NCBI RefSeq assembly: GCF_963678635.1
Contig: NC_087063.1
Span: forward strand, 81,331,574 to 81,395,573
DNA: 64,000 nt
Direction: 5' to 3'
DNA from: Symsagittifera roscoffensis
Lineage: Eukaryota; Xenacoelomorpha; Acoela; Convolutidae
Shown piece after piece: positions 59,201 to 64,000 of this stretch. Below the pieces are notes generated by a model. It did no database searches, was not told the DNA's origin, and saw nothing but the letters and a program-made list of their open reading frames with translations. The number at the start of each line of letters is the position of its first letter. Position 1 is the stretch's first letter. Position numbers and translations under genes: made by a program.

Positions 59201-62200
59201 GAGCAATTTAGGCAATTCAGTTTTGTTCCGATTAGTACCAGAGAATGATTTTGCCGATAATTTTAGCTTCAACTTTATAAAAGAGAATAGTGTTATAGTA
59301 AGTACGATAAAATTGGAAAGGTGTAGTTTAATTAAAAAGAAAAAACGACTTTTGCGTGCAAAACTTATCTTTTTGTTTCAGTAAACAAAAAAATCATTTC
59401 TCAAGGTTGCTCTGAAGTTCAAGATTGCATGCAAAAATTTAACTAAATTGGCAGAATAAAAAACAAAAGGTTAACAAAAAAAAAACATTTCTCAAGGTCG
59501 CTTTCAGTAAACAAAAAAAACATTTCGCAAGGTTGCTCTGAAGTTCAAGATTGCATGCAAAAATTTAACAAAATGCTCTTTCCAACAAAATTGTCTGCTC
59601 CAACTCTTTGTAAGTTTTTATACTGACGCATGCAAATGGCCCAGTTGGGGAAGGCGCATGTGTAGTCATCCAGGCCGTAAACATGGTTCCAGTTGAAGTC
59701 CTTCTCACCGTAGTCCTTCCTACACACACAAGCTTCGCCTCCTCTTGAACCCACAACTAAACATAGCCAAAAACACAGCTAGGAAACTTTCAATGATTTC
59801 GAGGAAATTTTCTCAGCCGTTCCGAGTAAACTCGTGCGTATTGTTGGATTTCAACTTTTTTCATGATTGATTTTTTCGAAAAAAGCACTATCGCGATAAA
59901 AAGTATTGTTTCCAAAATTATCTTTAATACTAAGAACTGAACCAAATTCAAGTTGTACTTTTAGACATTTGCTTTTTTCTTAGAAAATTTAACTTTTCCT
60001 CTTTCTGTTAATTGATAATTAGGATAAATTTTTGTAATTTTCTAGAGATAGAAAGCAGCTAGCATCGTTAGCTCCATAAAAAATTTTCAAAAACATGGGA
60101 ATCTTGACTGGGCGTCTTTCAAAACTTCGATGAAAAATGGACCAAAATAAAATAATTTTCGGATTACCTCTTTTAACTTCCCCTCTTTTAATCGAAATGG
60201 AAGAAAAAAATAAGTTTTTCCTTAGATTTTTTGATATATTGTTTGGATAAAATTGCAGATCTTTGTATTTCTTATGATTCAAATCATTAAAATACCATGT
60301 TTTCTTTTGGAAAATTTCAGCTCTGGCAATTGGACAAAAAAAACTATAAACATAAATCAACCTTTTTCAATCTAGTTCCTTTTTTGAAGTGCTCTCAATT
60401 TTGTTGAGAACAAAAGTGATAAATGTGCCAATGTGCTTTTTTGTTTTACTGGTCTTTAAAACGCATTGCACCGGAGATTTGATTCTTTTCCAGTTCCCAT
60501 TTCTGATTTTCTTTCAAAACTCAATTTGCGAAAGTTGATTCAAAATAGTTTTGTCGTTTCAAACTGCAATAAACCGTGCAAGCATGAACAAGTGATCAAG
60601 TTTTAGTTTGTACAACTATTTTTTTGTTTTTACAAACATCTACTGTAATTTCGTGGCAGTCGTAATAATCTTTTTTCTGACGCTAATTCAGTCTAAAAAT
60701 CTATATTCAATTAATTATAGTTCTTATCTTCAATTAAGAAGTAATTTCTGTCTTTTTATTTATTTTAACAAGCTTTTATCCACAAAATCTATTGCATTTT
60801 CGGCCAGCTTGTATTTAAAAATTATCACTGTTATTTTTTCAGCAAATTGTGCAAATAACTTTTTATAACTTTGCAACGTAATGTTTCTACAAAAGAATTT
60901 TTTTAGGTTAACTACTCAAATTAAAAAGTTCTGGAATTATGTTGATTTAAACAAGCGGAATAATAGATGGCATTGAGCATATGAACACGCCAAAAGAAAA
61001 TAAACAATGTGCATAAACAAGCCGAAGTATAAGCCAGCCGAAAATGGGCAGGGCTTTCATAAACTAGTCGAAAGTTCCTTCAAACAGTATATAAACCTGC
61101 TAGCAATTACGTAATTTGGATGATTTTGACAATTCTTACATAAACGGTTTCATAACTACAAATTAACATTTCCGTATTTTCGGCTAGCTTATAATGTGGC
61201 TGGTTTATACTTCGGCTTGGTTGTATGCCACCGAAATAACTTTTGCAAAAAACTGCAGAGCGTGTTTTTAGATCGTATTATTTTAATGTTTGTAAACAGT
61301 TTTTTAAAATATTTTTTTTGGAGAACGCCCTCCCTCAAAAACTTAAGCAAGCTTGTTTAACATCAAGTTTTCGTGCTTGAAAAGCACTTGCGTTCTCATT
61401 TTTTAGGTACCGGTTAAAAGTCAGTTCATTTTTAGTTACCGGTTAAAAGTCAGTTCATTTTCAGGTACCGGTTGAAATAGAACTAATTTTTTGTTCATTT
61501 CTAAACATGAAATGAGACTGCTCGTATCAGAGCAAAGCCCTGAATATTCCGACTGTCTACAAAGCAGTGTTCGCTTTCAAAAAAAAACAATGACTTTTTC
61601 GAAGAAAAAAAAGTAACAAAAAAATTCCATATACAGTACAAAGTGATAGATTTTGCTCCTAGTAACAAATAAATCCTGGCAAATAAGCTTCAACCAATTT
61701 GGAACCATTTACAAGATGGATTAAATCTCCGCTTACGCGTCAATTGCCCGAAATATATCACGCGTTGATTGTCCCAAATTGGCCAATATGGCAATCTTTA
61801 AACCCCCATAACTCTACGAAATATAATCACAGGTGAAATACGTATTCAAATTTAAGCTCAGGACAACAATATCTTTTGAATGATTTTTTAAAAATCTCCG
61901 TCAAAAATCCTAAGTTAAAAAGTCGAAATTCTTCTGAAAAAAAACGCAACCCGAGCAAAAATATTCCGCTACTTTCGTAACAAAAGTCGGAACAATAAAT
62001 CTAATAAAAAAAGTGAAATGTGAAAAAAGAGAGAAGGCGTTTGAAAAGTAGAGCGGATGTTTGTATGTTACAGTCGCCTTGTCCTAAACAAACTTGGTCA
62101 ATTGTAAGATGTAAAAATTATGTATGGTGGTTATGGAGTATAAACGAGTTACCATATGAAGCCCAAGTATAAATGACAAGGAAACTTAATAGCAAAACAA

Positions 62201-62460
62201 GTAAGCGCATTCAGAGTTTTGGTAATTTTGGGCTTCATAACAGAAAAGACCCCTGATTTTGACTCACTCCGGTCATCTGGTTGTCCAGGTTCAAATAAGC
62301 CAGCTGTCATGGGTTCCCCCGAGTACATGTTCAGGAAAGGGTTGGATGAATTGCCAAAAAAGCGAACGTAGCCAGTCCAAAAACCACTATGTTTCAGGTA
62401 AGCCGGGCTTGAGAGGATCTGATCCTTGTATTCCACCCAGAAGTATTGCCGCAGCTTTTG
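56194..62460 (-). CDS. Lectin gene 3: C-type lectin-domain protein, 5' exons outside the window
   Basis: Four minus-strand exons are visible: 62460-62268, 59756-59628, 57077-56889 and 56240-56194 (558 nt), matching exons 4-7 of genes 1 and 2 in length and phase. Landmarks: QKLRQYFW, FWTGYVRFFG, GQPDD, GEACVCRKDYG, GLDDYTC, NWAIC, then AWNSALMYG, GTCQLDW and SPSCPQ-stop. An extra Cys follows EACV (EACVC), absent in the paralogues. The signal peptide, linker exon and exon 3 are not found in 62461-64000, which holds a Helentron-like copy; from intron sizes in gene 2 they should lie beyond 64000. All visible exons are open. It is probably functional, with galactose-type binding predicted from QPD. 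Confidence 0.85.
56889..57077 (-). CDS. Lectin gene 3 exon 6: C-terminal extension
   Basis: 189 nt: RDVYMLNTEAWNSALMYG, LPEDGTCQLDW, NYYQLLMMKEKRL; donor A|GTAAGA. Confidence 0.88.
59376..59573 (+). repeat. 126-bp-period direct duplication in gene 3 intron
   Basis: A ~70-bp block with AAGGTTGCTCTGAAGTTCAA and GATTGCATGCAAAAATTTAA occurs at 59376-59447 and 59502-59573, with a partial third copy (CATTTCTCAAGGTCGC) between them. It lies immediately downstream of exon 5. Confidence 0.85.
59628..59756 (-). CDS. Lectin gene 3 exon 5
   Basis: 129 nt, with GEACVC, FNWNHVYGLDDYTC and FPNWAICM. The second Cys of EACVC makes an odd number of cysteines in the visible part of the domain. Confidence 0.9.
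60362..61016. other. Part of gene 3 intron between exons 4 and 5
   Basis: Only AT-driven frames; no repeat or motif recognised. Confidence 0.45.
61018..61219. mobile_element. 202-bp MITE-like inverted repeat
   Basis: The left end CAAGCCGAAGTATAAGCCAG continues into AGCCGAAAAT. The right end in reverse reads CAAGCCGAAGTATAAACCAG then, after a 14-base insertion, AGCCGAAAAT. No clear target duplication. Inserted in the gene 3 exon 4-5 intron. Confidence 0.75.
61401..61485. repeat. 29-bp tandem repeat, three units
   Basis: Units begin TTTTAGGTACCGGTTAAAAG; the third unit is diverged after GGTTGAAA. Confidence 0.85.
61517..61994 (-). mobile_element. Helentron-like non-autonomous element, copy 4
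   Basis: Blocks ACTGCTCGTATCAGAGCAAA, GCCCTGAATATTCCGACTG, CTCCGCTTACGCG, GATTGTCCCAAATTGG and GTCGGAACA in the same order as the reference copy. Flanked by A at the 5' end. It lies in the gene 3 exon 4-5 intron. Confidence 0.8.
62268..62460 (-). CDS. Lectin gene 3 exon 4
   Basis: 193 nt, acceptor TATAG, donor A|GTGAGT; encodes the lectin core and the QPD loop. Confidence 0.9.
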
Positions 62461-62600
62461 CTATAAAATAATTTAAACATTGACGCCAGCTTTAGCAAAA
62501 AGGGGTATAGAAGCAAATATATAAATGATCAGTTTAAAAAATCAAGAGGATTAAAATAATTTAAAAAGCTGCCAGTATACTTAATTTAGAAACAAATAAG

Positions 62601-63131
62601 AGTGCTCGTATCAAAGCAAAGCCCTGAATGTTCCGACTGCCAAATAAGGTATATGGAGCAGTAAAAACATTTAAAAAATTAAATATAAGAAAATAAAGCG
62701 AAAAAATATATATATTTTTTTTTCACATTTTGAGATTTTTTGAGAAAATCATCCCTCCACGGCATATAAAGTACAGAGTGATAAATTTCGCTCCTAGTAG
62801 GTAATCAATTATTGAAAATAAACTTCCTTCAACCAATTTGGAACGATTTCTAATGCGGATTAAATCTCAGCTTACGCGTTATTAGTGCGAAGTATATCGC
62901 TCATTATTTGTCCCAAATTGGCAACCTTCAAGCCCCCGTAATTTTACAAAAAATGATCACAGGTAATTTTCTTTCAAACTTAGGCTCAATAAAACAATCT
63001 CTTTTGAATGATATTTTGAAAATTTCTTTAAAAATATGTTAAAAATGGCTAGTTGAAGAGTCGAAATTTGTCTGAAGAAAAAACCAGCCGAGCAAAAATG
63101 TTCCGTTACTTTCGTTACAAAATTCGGAACA
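62601..63131 (-). mobile_element. Helentron-like non-autonomous element, copy 5
   Basis: Starts AGTGCTCGTATCAAAGCAAA and ends TTCGGAACA, 531 bp. It lies only about 600 bp from copy 4 in the same orientation, with lectin exon 4 of gene 3 between them. Confidence 0.8.
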
Positions 63132-64000
63132 ATAACTCGTTTTGATTTCTTTGAAGGACTTATAGAGCATCAAATTTTGATTCTGAATTGTTTTTGTTAC
63201 GATTTTCAAAGAAAGAATCGCAACATTTGTTCTCGGGATTTTTCTCCTTACAAATTTGTACTGGAAATTTTAATACAGTCTGATACATAAATTAATACTA
63301 TGAGTTCAAAATTACAAAAGAATACTACTTGCAACCTTTTTTTGTAATACTAGAGGGTTTTGAAATTTAAAATGTTTTTATTTAGTCTTACTGTCATGTT
63401 TTTTTTATGGTTTCAAACTATTATGGTGTCAAAATTGGCCATTGCTTCAAAAAGTCAACAATGACTCGAAATTCAAAGCTATTATCATTTCCAATCTGAG
63501 CTTTTCATTATTTTATAAATTCAATTTTTTGAATTGTTTTCCATTTATATCACAGTAATTTGAAAGATTGTCTCTGGTGTGAATTTTTATGAGATAGTTT
63601 CTTTACTTTGACGATTTTATTTGAGTAGTTTTTGTAGGATGATTTTGAAAACCAACTTTTGTGACGCGAAAGCTGCGAAAAGATCCTGCTCAGAAATCTT
63701 TTAAAATTAAACGTAGACATGCTAATTAATCCAAACAATAAATTAACAAGCGCGAAATCTATCATCTGGTAGTTTACGTTAGATGTGGCGGAAGTTTTCA
63801 ATTTTAAGCTAAGCTTTTTTTATTGTTTTTTAAAATTTATAAAAATTTTGTTCAAAATGTATTCCAAACCATTAATAGAGCTTTCGGTATATTCAAAAAT
63901 CAGCCTGGTACGAGCAGTATGGTCTGGAATACGATCTACCTCACTCTTGTCTAGCAACGAGGCTAGTTTGATCCAGCTGTTAAAATTTTGCTTTCATTTA
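63132..64000. other. Right edge, presumed intron of lectin gene 3
   Basis: No exon recognised. A short tail near 63885-63925 (CCTGGTACGAGCAGT) resembles the 3' end of the Helentron-like family in plus orientation, without the rest of the element. Confidence 0.45.

Overview
The window is eukaryotic and almost certainly from an invertebrate animal. It is AT-rich, its coding exons are short with GT-AG introns, and it carries dense decayed transposons plus one 200-N assembly gap (28508-28707). I cannot name the phylum from sequence alone. Nothing prokaryotic is present: no operons, no tRNA or rRNA gene that I could find, no CRISPR.

The main content is a minus-strand tandem array of at least three paralogous secreted C-type lectin genes. 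Gene 1 (10368-14892) is complete: seven exons join to one 783-nt frame encoding 260 residues. Gene 2 (21067-28934) has the same structure, but its tiny second exon is missing and lies at the assembly gap. Gene 3 (56194-62460 and beyond) shows its last four exons; its 5' exons would lie past the right edge. All three share exon order, length and intron phase (2-1-0-1-1-1): signal peptide, a 32-nt linker exon, three exons for the lectin domain, one exon for a conserved C-terminal extension, and a 47-nt last exon ending SPSCPQ-stop. Each keeps a QPD triad in the long loop, the triad linked to galactose-type sugar binding in this family. The likely products are soluble Ca-dependent lectins, possibly of innate immunity or mucus; that role is inference.

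The left edge (1-5130) is unrelated. A long G-poor plus-strand reading frame enters from outside the window (3-1478), followed by an LTR-like tract. A differently composed, decayed plus-strand coding tract (3533-5130) follows, with an internally repeated segment.

The spaces between lectin genes hold non-autonomous transposons. There is a ~520-bp family with a 3' stem-loop and subterminal inverted repeats, resembling Helentron-derived elements (five clear copies plus decayed ones). There is a hAT-like MITE with perfect 8-bp target duplications, and a second hAT-like family. There is a fold-back family with ends near CCCGGGTTGACC, a 693-bp giant inverted repeat, and several short palindromes. 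A broad tract (42430-47100) shows scattered decayed coding sequence of unknown origin. Large AT-rich stretches (5131-10367, 28935-33300, 35400-42000, 47100-53900) show no gene I can support, apart from one possible zinc-binding last exon at 36921-37074.
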